In this document: in pieces, positions 1-8,281 of the stretch
Layout: each line of letters opens with the position of its first letter
How positions within the stretch are numbered: the stretch's first letter is position 1
Notes under the pieces: model-generated
The model's database searches: none
Told to the model about the DNA's origin: nothing
The model's input: only the letters and a program-made list of their open reading frames with translations
Source: Utricularia gibba
Taxonomy: Eukaryota; Streptophyta; Magnoliopsida; Lamiales; Lentibulariaceae
Direction of reading: 5' to 3'
DNA: 22,471 nt
NCBI GenBank assembly: GCA_002189035.1
Contig: NEEC01000338.1
Location: 1-22,471 of the forward strand
Program-made: the position numbers and the translations under genes

Positions 1-1004
1 GGTATGATATGTGCAACATGACTCATCACCGTTCGCAAGATATCCACTCGATACCGAAGAGTGCACGAGGCCACCATGAGGTGGTGGCTAGGGACACACC
101 CTTAAATGATCATCTCGAAATCCAAAATTTCACATCGTCCAAATACATACGTCTTGCATGTCAAAAATCACATTCGCATCGAGTCAGGTGTCCGAGTCAC
201 ATTTCGCGAAATGTGGTGGCCACTTCGTTGCACATCTGAAGCTAATATAAGGCAATCTTTCGAGCATTTGTGCAGCCTCGGACGAACAAGTTCTCAACAC
301 GAAAGAAGACCGGCTCGGAACGAGCTTCGAACGGTATGATATGTGCAACATGACTCATCACGTTCGAAGATATCCACTCGATACCGAAGAGTGCACGAGG
401 CCACCATGAGGTGGTGGCTAGGGAACACCCTTAAATGATCATCTCGAAATCCAAAATTTCACATCGTCCCATGAAATACATACGTCTTGCATGTCAAAAA
501 TCACATTCGCATCGAGTCAGGTGTCCCGAGTCACATTTTCGCGAATGTGGTGGCCACTTCGTTGCACATCTGAAGGCTAATATAAGGCAATCTTTCGAGC
601 ATTTGTGCAGCTCGGACGAACAAGTTCTCAACACGAAAGAAGACGGGCTCGGAACGAGCTTCGAAACGGTATGATATGTGCAACATGACTCATCACCGTT
701 CGCAAGATATCCACTCGATACCGAAGAGTGCACGAGGCCACCATGAGGTTGTGGCTAGGGACACACCCTTAAAATGATCATCTCGAAATCCAAATTTCAC
801 ATCGTCCCATGAAATACATACGTCTTGCATGTCAAAAATCACATTCGCATCGAGTCAGGTGTCCGAGTCACATTTTCGCGAATGTGGTGGCCACTTCGTT
901 GCACATCTGAAGGCTAATATAAGGCAATCTTTCGAGCATTTGTGCAGCCTCGGACGAACAAGTTCTCAAACGAAAGAAGACCGGCTCGGAACGAGCTTCG
1001 AAAC

Positions 1005-1322
1005 GGTATGATATGTGCAACATGATCATCACCGTTCGAAGATATCCACTCGATACAAGAGTGCACGAGGCCACCATGAGGTCACCTTAAATGATCATCT
1101 CGAAATCCAAAAATTTCACATCGTCCATGAAATACATACGTCTTGCATGTCAAAAATCACATTCGCATCGAGTCAGGTGTCCCGAGTCACATTTCGCGAA
1201 TGTGGTGGCCACTTCGTTGCACATCTGAAGGCTAATATAAGGCAATCTTTCGAGCATTTGTGCAGCCTCGGACGAACAAGTTCTCAACACGAAAGAAGAC
1301 GGCTCGGAACGAGCTTCGAAAC
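1005..1322 (+). repeat. Copy 4: 318-bp monomer with internal deletion
   Basis: This copy is 21 bp short. The main cause is a loss of about 15 bp after gaggt, so that gaggtcacc replaces the usual stretch containing ggtggctagggacac. That removes the right arm of the inverted repeat found at unit positions 70-88. The other six bases are the net of several one- or two-base changes, including catgatcatc for catgactcatc and gatacaagag for gataccgaagag. The deletion has short flanking similarity (ggt and cac), as expected of slippage or of an alignment error in assembly. Confidence 0.85.
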
Positions 1323-1658
1323 GGTATGATATGTGCAACATGACTCATCACGTTCGCAAGATATCCACTCGATACCGAAGAGTGCACGAGGCCACCATGA
1401 GGTGGTGGCTAGGGACACACCTTAAATGATCATCTCGAAATCCAAAATTTCACATCGTCCCATGAAATACATACGTCTTGCATGTCAAAAATCACATTCG
1501 CATCGAGTCAGGTGTCCCGAGTCACATTTTCGCGAATGTGGTGGCCACTTCGTTGCACATCTGAAGGCTAATATAAGGCAATCTTTCGAGCATTTGTGCT
1601 CCTCGGACGAACAAGTTCTCAACACGAAAAAAGACCGGCTCGGAACGAGCTTCGAAAC

Positions 1659-1998
1659 GGTATGATATGTGCAACATGACTCATCACCATTTGCAAGATA
1701 TCCACTCGATACCGAAGAGTGCACGAGGCCACCATGAGGTTGTGGCTAGGACACACCATCTTAAATGATCATCTCGAAATCCAAAATTTCACATCGTCCC
1801 ATGAAATACATACGTCTTGCATGTCAAAAATCACATTCGCATCGAGTCAGGTGTCCCGAGTCACATTTTTCGCGAATGTGGTGGCCACTTCGTTGCACAT
1901 CTGAAGGCTAATATAAGGCAATCTTTCGAGCATTTGTGCAGCTCGGACGAACAAGTTCTCAACACGAAAGAAGACCGGCTCGGAACGAGCTTCGAAAC
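1659..1998 (+). repeat. Copy 6: first clear variant-class monomer
   Basis: This copy combines three diagnostic variants: ccatttgcaag (reference ccgttcgcaag), ggttgtggctaggacac (reference ggtggtggctagggacac), and an extra atc before ttaaatg. The same combination, in whole or part, recurs in the copies starting at 8282, 9944, 13633, 15652 and 17670. It also has five T in the run before CGCGAA, against four in the reference. The preceding copy ends in gtgctcctcgg, the same partner relation seen at 13294/13633, 15309/15652 and 17332/17670. Confidence 0.8.
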
Positions 1999-2067
1999 GG
2001 TATGATATGTGCAACATGACTCATCACCGTTCGCAAGATATCCACTCGATACCGAAGAGTGCACGAG

Positions 2068-2086
2068 GCCACCATGAGGTGGTGGC
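2068..2086. repeat. Seven-base inverted repeat (GCCACCA / TGGTGGC), five-base loop
   Basis: Arms 2068-2074 and 2080-2086 are perfectly complementary around TGAGG. The element occurs once per monomer at unit positions 70-88. Its right arm is a hot spot for variation: copies have ggtggtggc (intact), ggttgtggc (one mismatch) or ggtgtggc (two bases short). It could form a cruciform in DNA or a hairpin if transcribed. No function is shown, and polymerase or sequencing slippage at such a structure would also explain the variation. Confidence 0.7.
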
Positions 2087-2206
2087 TAGGGACACACCCT
2101 TAAATGATCATCTCGAAATCCAAAATTTCACATCGTCCCATGAAATACATACGTCTTGCATGTCAAAAATCACATTCGCATCGAGTCAGGTGTCCCGAGT
2201 CACATT

Positions 2207-2226
2207 TTCGCGAATGTGGTGGCCAC
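2207..2226. repeat. Pair of adjacent 8-bp palindromes
   Basis: TTCGCGAA (2207-2214) and GTGGCCAC (2219-2226) are perfect palindromes four bases apart, repeated in nearly every monomer. The T run leading into the first varies from three to five T between copies. The window also has ATGATCAT at 2104-2111 of this copy. These give regular once-per-unit restriction sites (TCGCGA, TGGCCA, TGATCA) and so would give a ladder of about 339 bp. No protein-binding role can be claimed. Confidence 0.6.
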
Positions 2227-2249
2227 TTCGTTGCACATCTGAAGGCTAA

Positions 2250-2256
2250 TATAAGG
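2250..2256 (+). promoter_or_regulatory. TATA-like motif, once per monomer
   Basis: TATAAGG within gctaatataaggc, at unit positions 252-258, is kept in nearly all copies; it is shortened to ctaataagg at about 16231 and deleted in the 198-bp copy. A TATA-like word alone is weak evidence for a promoter. It is listed because satellite arrays are sometimes transcribed and this is the best core-promoter candidate in the unit. Confidence 0.15.
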
Positions 2257-2316
2257 CAATCTTTCGAGCATTTGTGCAGCCTCGGACGAACAAGTTCTCA
2301 ACACGAAAGAAGACCG

Positions 2317-2329
2317 GCTCGGAACGAGC
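2317..2329. repeat. Five-base inverted repeat (GCTCG / CGAGC), GAA loop
   Basis: A compact dyad at unit positions 319-331, close to the chosen monomer end and followed by TTCGAA. Most copies keep it intact, including gacggctcgg copies whose base loss lies just outside the arms. In the copies at 7610, 8954 and 20701 (gaccgctcgg) the g adjoining the arm may be lost while the arm itself survives. It is short enough to arise by chance; its conservation follows from the homogeneity of the array. Confidence 0.5.
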
Positions 2330-2337
2330 TTCGAAAC

Positions 2338-2676
2338 GGTATGATATGTGCAACATGACTCATCACCGTTCGCAAGATATCCACTCGATACCGAAGAGTG
2401 CACGAGGCCACCATGAGGTGGTGGCTAGGGACACACCCTTAAATGATCATCTCGAAATCCAAAATTTCACATCGTCCCATGAAATACATACGTCTTGCAT
2501 GTCAAAAATCACATTCGCATCGAGTCAGGTGTCCCGAGTCACATTTTCGCGAATGTGGTGGCCACTTCGTTGCACATCTGAAGGCTAATATAAGGCAATC
2601 TTTCGAGCATTTGTGCAGCCTCGGACGAACAAGTTCTCAACACGAAAGAAGACCGGCTCGGAACGAGCTTCGAAAC
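2338..2676 (+). repeat. Copy 8: identical neighbour of the reference copy
   Basis: I could see no difference between this 339-bp copy and the one before it. Identical adjacent copies indicate very recent duplication, strong homogenisation, or a consensus step that copied one unit into another. It is directly followed by the damaged zone starting at 2677. Confidence 0.9.
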
Positions 2677-3070
2677 GGTATGATATGTGCAACATGACTC
2701 ATCACCGTTCGCAAGATATCCACTCGATACCGAAGAGTGCACGAGGCCACCATGAGGTTGTGGCTGGCATCTTAAATGATCATCTCGAAATCCGACACAT
2801 CCCATTAAATGATCATCTCGCAAATCCCGAGCAACGATTCTCACATCGTCCCAGCATGAAATAACACTCGAACGTCTTGCAACATGTCAAAAATCACCGA
2901 TTCACGCCATCGATGTCAGCATCGTGTCCCGAGTCACATTTCGCGAATGTGGTGGCCACTTCGTTGCACATCTGAAGGCTAATATAAGGCAATCTTTCGA
3001 GCATTTGTGCAGCCTCGGACGAACAAGTTCTCAACACGAAAGAAGACCGGCTCGGAACGAGCTTCGAAAC
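2677..3070 (+). repeat. Copy 9: expanded 394-bp monomer with internal duplication and divergent core
   Basis: The first about 90 bp and the part from about 2925 onward match the reference. Between them, ttaaatgatcatctcg occurs twice, at 2772-2787 and 2805-2820, 33 bp apart. The first occurrence is joined through ggctggcatc; the second follows gacacatccca, which resembles the normal gacacaccc context. From 2821 to about 2925 the reference order is still traceable (tcacatcgtccca, atgaaata, acgtcttgca, atgtcaaaaatcac) but is broken by many 1-10 base insertions. This is the most divergent stretch in the window. It could be a real unequal-exchange junction followed by decay, or a badly resolved consensus from noisy reads. 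The ggcatctta joint is shared with the copy at 15309, and a similar tgcatctta occurs at 21037. Confidence 0.85.
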
Positions 3071-3409
3071 GGTATGATATGTGCAACATGACTCATCACC
3101 GTTCGCAAGATATCCACTCGATACCGAAGAGTGCACGAGGCCACCATGAGGTGGTGGCTAGGGACACACCCTTAAATGATCATCTCGAAATCCAAAAATT
3201 TCACATCGTCCCATGAAATACATACGTCTTGCATGTCAAAAATCACATTCGCATCGAGTCAGGTGTCCCGAGTCACATTTCGCGAATGTGGTGGCCACTT
3301 CGTTGCACATCTGAAGGCTAATATAAGGCAATCTTTCGAGCATTTGTGCAGCCTCGGACGAACAAGTTCTCAACACGAAAGAAGACCGGCTCGGAACGAG
3401 CTTCGAAAC
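3071..3409 (+). repeat. Copy 10: normal monomer inside the damaged zone
   Basis: A full 339-bp copy with only two compensating run-length differences: ccaaaaattt (five A) and acatttcgcg (three T). Its normal state between an expanded copy and two shortened copies shows that the anomalies on either side are separate events or separate assembly failures, not one continuous low-quality stretch. Confidence 0.9.
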
Positions 3410-3607
3410 GGTATGATATGTGCAACATGACTCATCACCGTTCGCAAGATATCCACTCGATACCGAAGAGTGCACGAGGCCACCATGAGGTTGGCTGGCT
3501 AGGGACACACAAAAATCACATTCGCATCGAGTCTTCCCGAGTCACATTTCGCGAATGTGGTGGCCACTCTTGCGAAAATCAATCAAAATTCTCAACATCG
3601 TCGAAAC
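3410..3607 (+). repeat. Copy 11: truncated 198-bp monomer with two large deletions
   Basis: The first about 95 bp are standard apart from gaggttggctggctaggg. After gggacacac at about 3510 the sequence jumps to aaaaatcacattcgcatcg, so about 70 bp of the reference (ttaaatg through gcatgtc) are missing. A small loss turns gagtcaggtgtcccgag into gagtcttcccgag. After gtggccact a second loss removes most of the right third, including the TATAAGG, gcagcctcgg and gaccggctcgg segments. What remains is a scrambled tail, with caaaattctcaacatcg before tcgaaacgg. This is the shortest copy in the window. Confidence 0.85.
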
Positions 3608-3910
3608 GGTATGATATGTGCAACATGACTCATCATTCGCAAGATATCCACTCGATACCGAAGAGTGCACGAGGCCACCATGAGGTGTGGCTAGGGACAC
3701 ACCATGATCAAAATCCATTTCACATCGTCGAAATATTACATCAAAATCACATTCGCAGAGTCAGGTGTCCGAGTCACATTTCGCGAACGTGGTGGCCACT
3801 TCGTTGCACATCTGAAGGCTAATATAAGGCAATCTTTCGAGCATTTGTGCAGCCTCGGACGAACAAGTTCTCAACACGAAAGAAGACCGGCTCGGAACGA
3901 GCTTCGAAAC
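3608..3910 (+). repeat. Copy 12: 303-bp monomer with eroded centre
   Basis: The left and right thirds follow the reference, but the centre (about 3690-3770) has lost several short pieces: accatgatcaaaatcc replaces the ttaaatgatcatctcgaaatcc context, and the gcatgtc segment is missing before aaatcacattcgc. It carries cgcgaacgtgg instead of cgcgaatgtgg. The next copy has the related cgcgaacatgg, and the cgaacgtgg form reappears at about 11496. The sharing of a rare change by neighbouring copies suggests local exchange or shared descent. Confidence 0.85.
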
Positions 3911-5265
3911 GGTATGATATGTGCAACATGACTCATCACCGTTTGCAAGATATCCACTCGATACCGAAGAGTGCACGAGGCCACCATGAGGTGGTGGCTA
4001 GGGACACACCCTTAAATGATCATCTCGAAATCCAAAATTTCACATCGTCCCATGAAATACATACGTCTTGCATGTCAAAAATCACATTCGCATCGAGTCA
4101 GGTGTCCCGAGTCACATTTTCGCGAACATGGTGGCCACTTCGTTGCACATCTGAAGGCTAATATAAGGCAATCTTTCGAGCATTTGTGCAGCCTCGGACG
4201 AACAAGTTCTCAACACGAAAGAAGACCGGCTCGGAACGAGCTTCGAAACGGTATGATATGTGCAACATGACTCATCACCGTTCGCAAGATATCCACTCGA
4301 TACCGAAGAGTGCACGAGGCCACCATGAGGTGGTGGCTAGGGACACACCCTTAAATGATCATCTCGAAATCCAAAATTTCACATCGTCCCATGAAATACA
4401 TACGTCTTGCATGTCAAAAATCACATTCGCATCGAGTCAGGTGTCCCGAGTCACATTTTCGCGAATGTGGTGGCCACTTCGTTGCACATCTGAAGGCTAA
4501 TATAAGGCAATCTTTCGAGCATTTGTGCAGCCTCGGACGAACAAGTTCTCAACACGAAAGAAGACCGGCTCGGAACGAGCTTCGAAACGGTATGATATGT
4601 GCAACATGACTCATCACCGTTCGCAAGATATCCACTCGATACCGAAGAGTGCACGAGGCCACCATGAGGTTGTGGCTAGGGACACACCCTTAAATGATCA
4701 TCTCGAAATCCAAAATTTCACATCGTCCCATGAAATACATACGTCTTGCATGTCAAAAATCACATTCGCATCGAGTCAGGTGTCCCGAGTCACATTTTCG
4801 CGAATGTGGTGGCCACTTCGTTGCACATCTGAAGGCTAATATAAGGCAATCTTTCGAGCATTTGTGCAGCCTCGGACGAACAAGTTCTCAACACGAAAGA
4901 AGACCGGCTCGGAACGAGCTTCGAAACGGTATGATATGTGCAACATGACTCATCACCGTTCGCAAGATATCCACTCGATACCGAAGAGTGCACGAGGCCA
5001 CCATGAGGTGTGGCTAGGGACACACCCATTAAATGATCATCTCGAAATCCAAAATTTCACATCGTCCCATGAAATACATATGTCTTGCATGTCAAAAATC
5101 ACATTCGCATCGAGTCAGGTGTCCCGAGTCACATTTTCGCGAATGTGGTGGCCACTTCGTTGCACATCTGAAGGCTAATATAAGGCAATCTTTCGAGCAT
5201 TTGTGCAGCCTCGGACGAACAAGTTCTCAACACGAAAGAAGACGGCTCGGAACGAGCTTCGAAAC
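3911..5265 (+). repeat. Copies 13-16: near-reference block
   Basis: Four copies of 339, 339, 339 and 338 bp. Copy 13 differs from the reference by cgtttgcaag and cgcgaacatgg. Copy 14 appears identical to the reference. Copy 15 differs only by ggttgtggc. Copy 16 has ggtgtggc, cacccatta and catatgtc. This is the cleanest block in the window. It lies directly right of the damaged zone, so the sharp change in quality falls at the 3911 monomer boundary. Confidence 0.9.
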
Positions 5266-8200
5266 GGTATGATATGTGCAACATGACTCATCACCGTTCG
5301 CAAGATATCCACTCGATACCGAAGAGTGCACGAGGCCACCATGAGGTGGTGGCTAGGGACACACCCTTAAATGATCATCTCGAAATCCAAAATTTCACAT
5401 CGTCCCATGAAATACATACGTCTTGCATGTCAAAAATCACATTCGCATCGAGTCAGGTGTCCCGAGTCACATTTCGCGAATGTGGTGGCCACTTCGTTGC
5501 ACATCTGAAGGCTAATATAAGGCAATCTTTCGAGCATTTGTGCAGCCTCGGACGAACAAGTTCTCAACACGAAAGAAGACGGCTCGGAACGAGCTTCGAA
5601 ACGGTATGATATGTGCAACATGACTCATCACCGTTGCAAGATATCCACTCGATACCGAAGAGTGCACGAGGCCACCATGAGGTGGTGGCTAGGGACACAC
5701 ACTTAAATGATCATCTCGAAATCCAAAATTTCACATCGTCCCATGAAATAATATGTCTTGCATGTCAAAAATCACATTCGCATCGAGTCAGGTGTCCCGA
5801 GTCATTTTCGCGAATGTGGTGGCCACTTCGTTGCACATCTGAAGGCTAATATAAGGCAATCTTTCGAGCATTTGTGCAGCCTCGGACGAACAAGTTCTCA
5901 ACACGAAAGAAGACCGGCTCGGAACGAGCTTCGAAACGGTATGATATGTGCAACATGACTCATCACCGTTCGCAAGATATCCACTCGATACCGAAGAGTG
6001 CACGAGGCCACCATGAGTGGTGGCTAGGGACACACCCTTAAATGATCATCTCGAAATCCAAAATTTCACATCGTCCATGAAATACATATGTTTGCATGTC
6101 AAAAATCACATTCGCATCGAGTCAGGTGTCCCGAGTCACATTTTCGCGAATGTGGTGGCCACTTCGTTGCACATCTGAAGGCTAATATAAGGCAATCTTT
6201 CGAGCATTTGTGCAGCCTCGGACGAACAAGTTCTCAACACGAAAGAAGACCGGCTCGGAACGAGCTTCGAAACGTATGATATGTGCAACATGACTCATCA
6301 CCGTTTGCAAGATATCCACTCGATACCGAAGAGTGCACGAGGCACCATGAGGTTTGGCTAGGGACACACCCTTAAATGATCATCTCGAAATCCAAAATTT
6401 CACATCGTCCCATGAAATACATACGTCTTGCATGTCAAAAATCACATTCGCATCGAGTCAGGTGTCCCGAGTCACATTTTCGCGAATGTGGTGGCCACTT
6501 CGTTGCACATCTGAAGGCTAATATAAGGCAATCTTTCGAGCATTTGTGCAGCGTCGGACGAACAAGTTCTCAACACGAAAGAAGACCGGCTCGGAACGAG
6601 CTTCGAAACGGTATGATATGTGCAACATGACTCATCACCGTTCGCAAGATATCCACTCGATACCGAAGAGTGCACGAGGCCACCATGAGGTGTGGCTAGG
6701 GACACCCTTAAATGATCATCTCGAAATCCAAAATTTCACATCGTCCCATGAAATACATACGTCTTGCATGTCAAAAATCACATTCGCATCGAGTCAGGTG
6801 TCCCGAGTCACATTTTCGCGAATGTGGTGGCCACTTCGTTGCACATCTGAAGGCTAATATAAGGCAATCTTTCGAGCATTTGTGCAGCCTCGGACGAACA
6901 AGTTCTCAACACGAAAGAAGACCGGCTCGGAACGAGCTTCGAAACGGTATGATATGTGCAACATGACTCATCACCGTTCGCAAGATATCCACTCGATACC
7001 GAAGAGTGCACGAGGCCACCATGAGGTGGTGGCTAGGGACACACCTTAAATGATCATCTCGAAATCCAAAATTTCACATCGTCCCATGAAATACATACGT
7101 CTTGCATGTCAAAAATCACATTCGCATCGAGTCAGGTGTCCCGAGTCACATTTCGCGAATGTGGTGGCCACTTCGTTGCACATCTGAAGGCTAATATAAG
7201 GCAATCTTTCGAGCATTTGTGCATCGGACGAACAAGTTCTCAACACGAAAGAAGACCGGCTCGGAACGAGCTTCGAAACGGTATGATATGTGCAACATGA
7301 CTCATCACCGTAAGATATCCACTCGATACCGAAGAGTGCACGAGGCCACCATGAGGTGGTGGCTAGGGACACACCCTTAAATGATCATCTCGAAATCCAA
7401 AATTTCACATCGTCCCATGAAATACAGTCTTGCATGTCAAAAATCACATTCGCATCGAGTCAGGTGTCCCGAGTCACATTTTCGCGAATGTGGTGGCCAC
7501 TTCGTTGCACATCTGAAGCTAATATAAGGCAATCTTTCGAGCATTTGTGCAGCCTCGGACGAACAAGTTCTCAACACGAAAGAAGACGGCTCGGAACGAG
7601 CTTCGAAACGGTATGATATGTGCAACATGACTCATCACCGTTCGCAAGATATCCACTCGATACCGAAGAGTGCACGAGGCCACCATGAGGTGGTGGCTAG
7701 GGACACACCCTTAAATGATCATCTCGAAATCCAAAATTTCACATCGTCCATGAAATACATACGTCTTGCATGTCAAAAATCACATTCGCATCGAGTCAGG
7801 TGTCCCGAGTCACATTTTCGCGAATGTGGTGGCCACTTCGTTGCACATCTGAAGGCTAATATAAGGCAATCTTTCGAGCATTTGTGCAGCCTCGGACGAA
7901 CAAGTTCTCAACACGAAAGAAGACCGCTCGGAACGAGCTTCGAAACGGTATGATATGTGCAACATGACTCATCACCGTTCGCAAGATATCCACTCGATAC
8001 CGAAGAGTGCACGAGGCCACCATGAGGTGGTGGCTAGGGACACACCCTTAAATGATCATCTCGAAATCCAAATTTCACATCGTCCATGAAATACATACGT
8101 CTTGCATGTCAAAAATCACATTCGCATCGAGTCAGGTGTCCGAGTCACATTTTCGCGAATGTGGTGGCCACTTCGTTGCACATCTGAAGGCTAATATAAG

Positions 8201-8281
8201 GCAATCTTTCGAGCATTTGTGCAGCTCGGACGAACAAGTTCTCAACACGAAAGAAGACCGGCTCGGAACGAGCTTCGAAAC
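5266..8281 (+). repeat. Copies 17-25: regular block
   Basis: Nine copies of 330-337 bp. Differences are mostly short losses: gacggctcgg in copies 17 and 23, gagtcattttcg in copy 18, a lost g in the opening motif and gcagcgtcgg in copy 20, and gtgcatcgg in copy 22. The cgtttgcaag variant appears at 6274. Copies 18 and 19 both have atatgt in place of atacgt, a CpG to TpG change shared by neighbours (and by copy 16). No gene or foreign insertion is visible. Confidence 0.9.

Larger units (their letters stand above)
1..1998 (+). repeat. Copies 1-6: variable left block
   Basis: Six complete copies of 332, 335, 337, 318, 336 and 340 bp. Compared with the reference they carry many single-base losses: ccgttcgcaag becomes cgttcgaag in copy 2, ccaaaattt becomes ccaaattt in copy 3, and gcagcctcgg becomes gcagctcgg in copies 2 and 6. 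Copy 5 ends with gtgctcctcgg and gaaaaaagacc. Copy 6 then opens the first clear variant-class unit. Substitutions are few next to indels. The left window edge falls at a monomer boundary only because I chose that phase. No gene is visible. Confidence 0.9.
2007..2238. repeat. Nine-base inverted pair 223 bp apart within each monomer
   Basis: ATGTGCAAC at 2007-2015 is the reverse complement of GTTGCACAT at 2230-2238. The pair recurs in each standard copy at unit positions 9-17 and 232-240. In the tandem array each arm also lies about 116 bp from the arm of the neighbouring monomer. It could help folding of a transcript or be coincidental. Confidence 0.4.
1999..2337 (+). repeat. Reference monomer, 339 bp (copy 7)
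   Basis: This copy is used as the reference because copies 8 (2338-2676) and 14 (4250-4588) appear identical to it by eye, and other copies look like it minus a few bases. It has about 161 G+C of 339 and about 22 CpG steps per unit, so there is no CpG depletion. Landmarks by unit position: TGACTCA at 19-25, an inverted repeat at 70-88, ATGATCAT at 106-113, GAGTCA at 185-190 and 199-204, TTCGCGAA at 209-216, GTGGCCAC at 221-228, TATAAGG at 252-258, and a GCTCG/CGAGC inverted repeat at 319-331. Stop codons fall in every forward frame. The length equals two nucleosome repeats of about 170 bp and is divisible by three, so reading frame is kept from one full copy to the next. Confidence 0.93.

Noticed and set aside
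2101-2170. Phased A-tracts producing intrinsic DNA bending
   Set aside because: A runs centred near 2103, 2117, 2125, 2144 and 2167 are not spaced at consistent multiples of a helical turn.
1999-2337. CENP-B box in the monomer
   Set aside because: I looked for TTCGNNNNANNCGGG on both strands. CCCGAGTCACA followed by CGCGAA looks partly similar on the reverse strand, but the spacing is wrong by five or six bases.
1999-2337. Monomer as a dimer of two related units of about 170 bp
   Set aside because: The halves share only short words (atcac followed by ttcgca). I could not extend this into a convincing alignment, so the 339-bp unit appears to be the true basic repeat.
3410-3910. Inserted transposon or foreign gene explaining the damaged copies
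   Set aside because: All sequence in the zone can be traced to the monomer with deletions and small insertions. There are no terminal inverted repeats, target duplications or new coding sequence.
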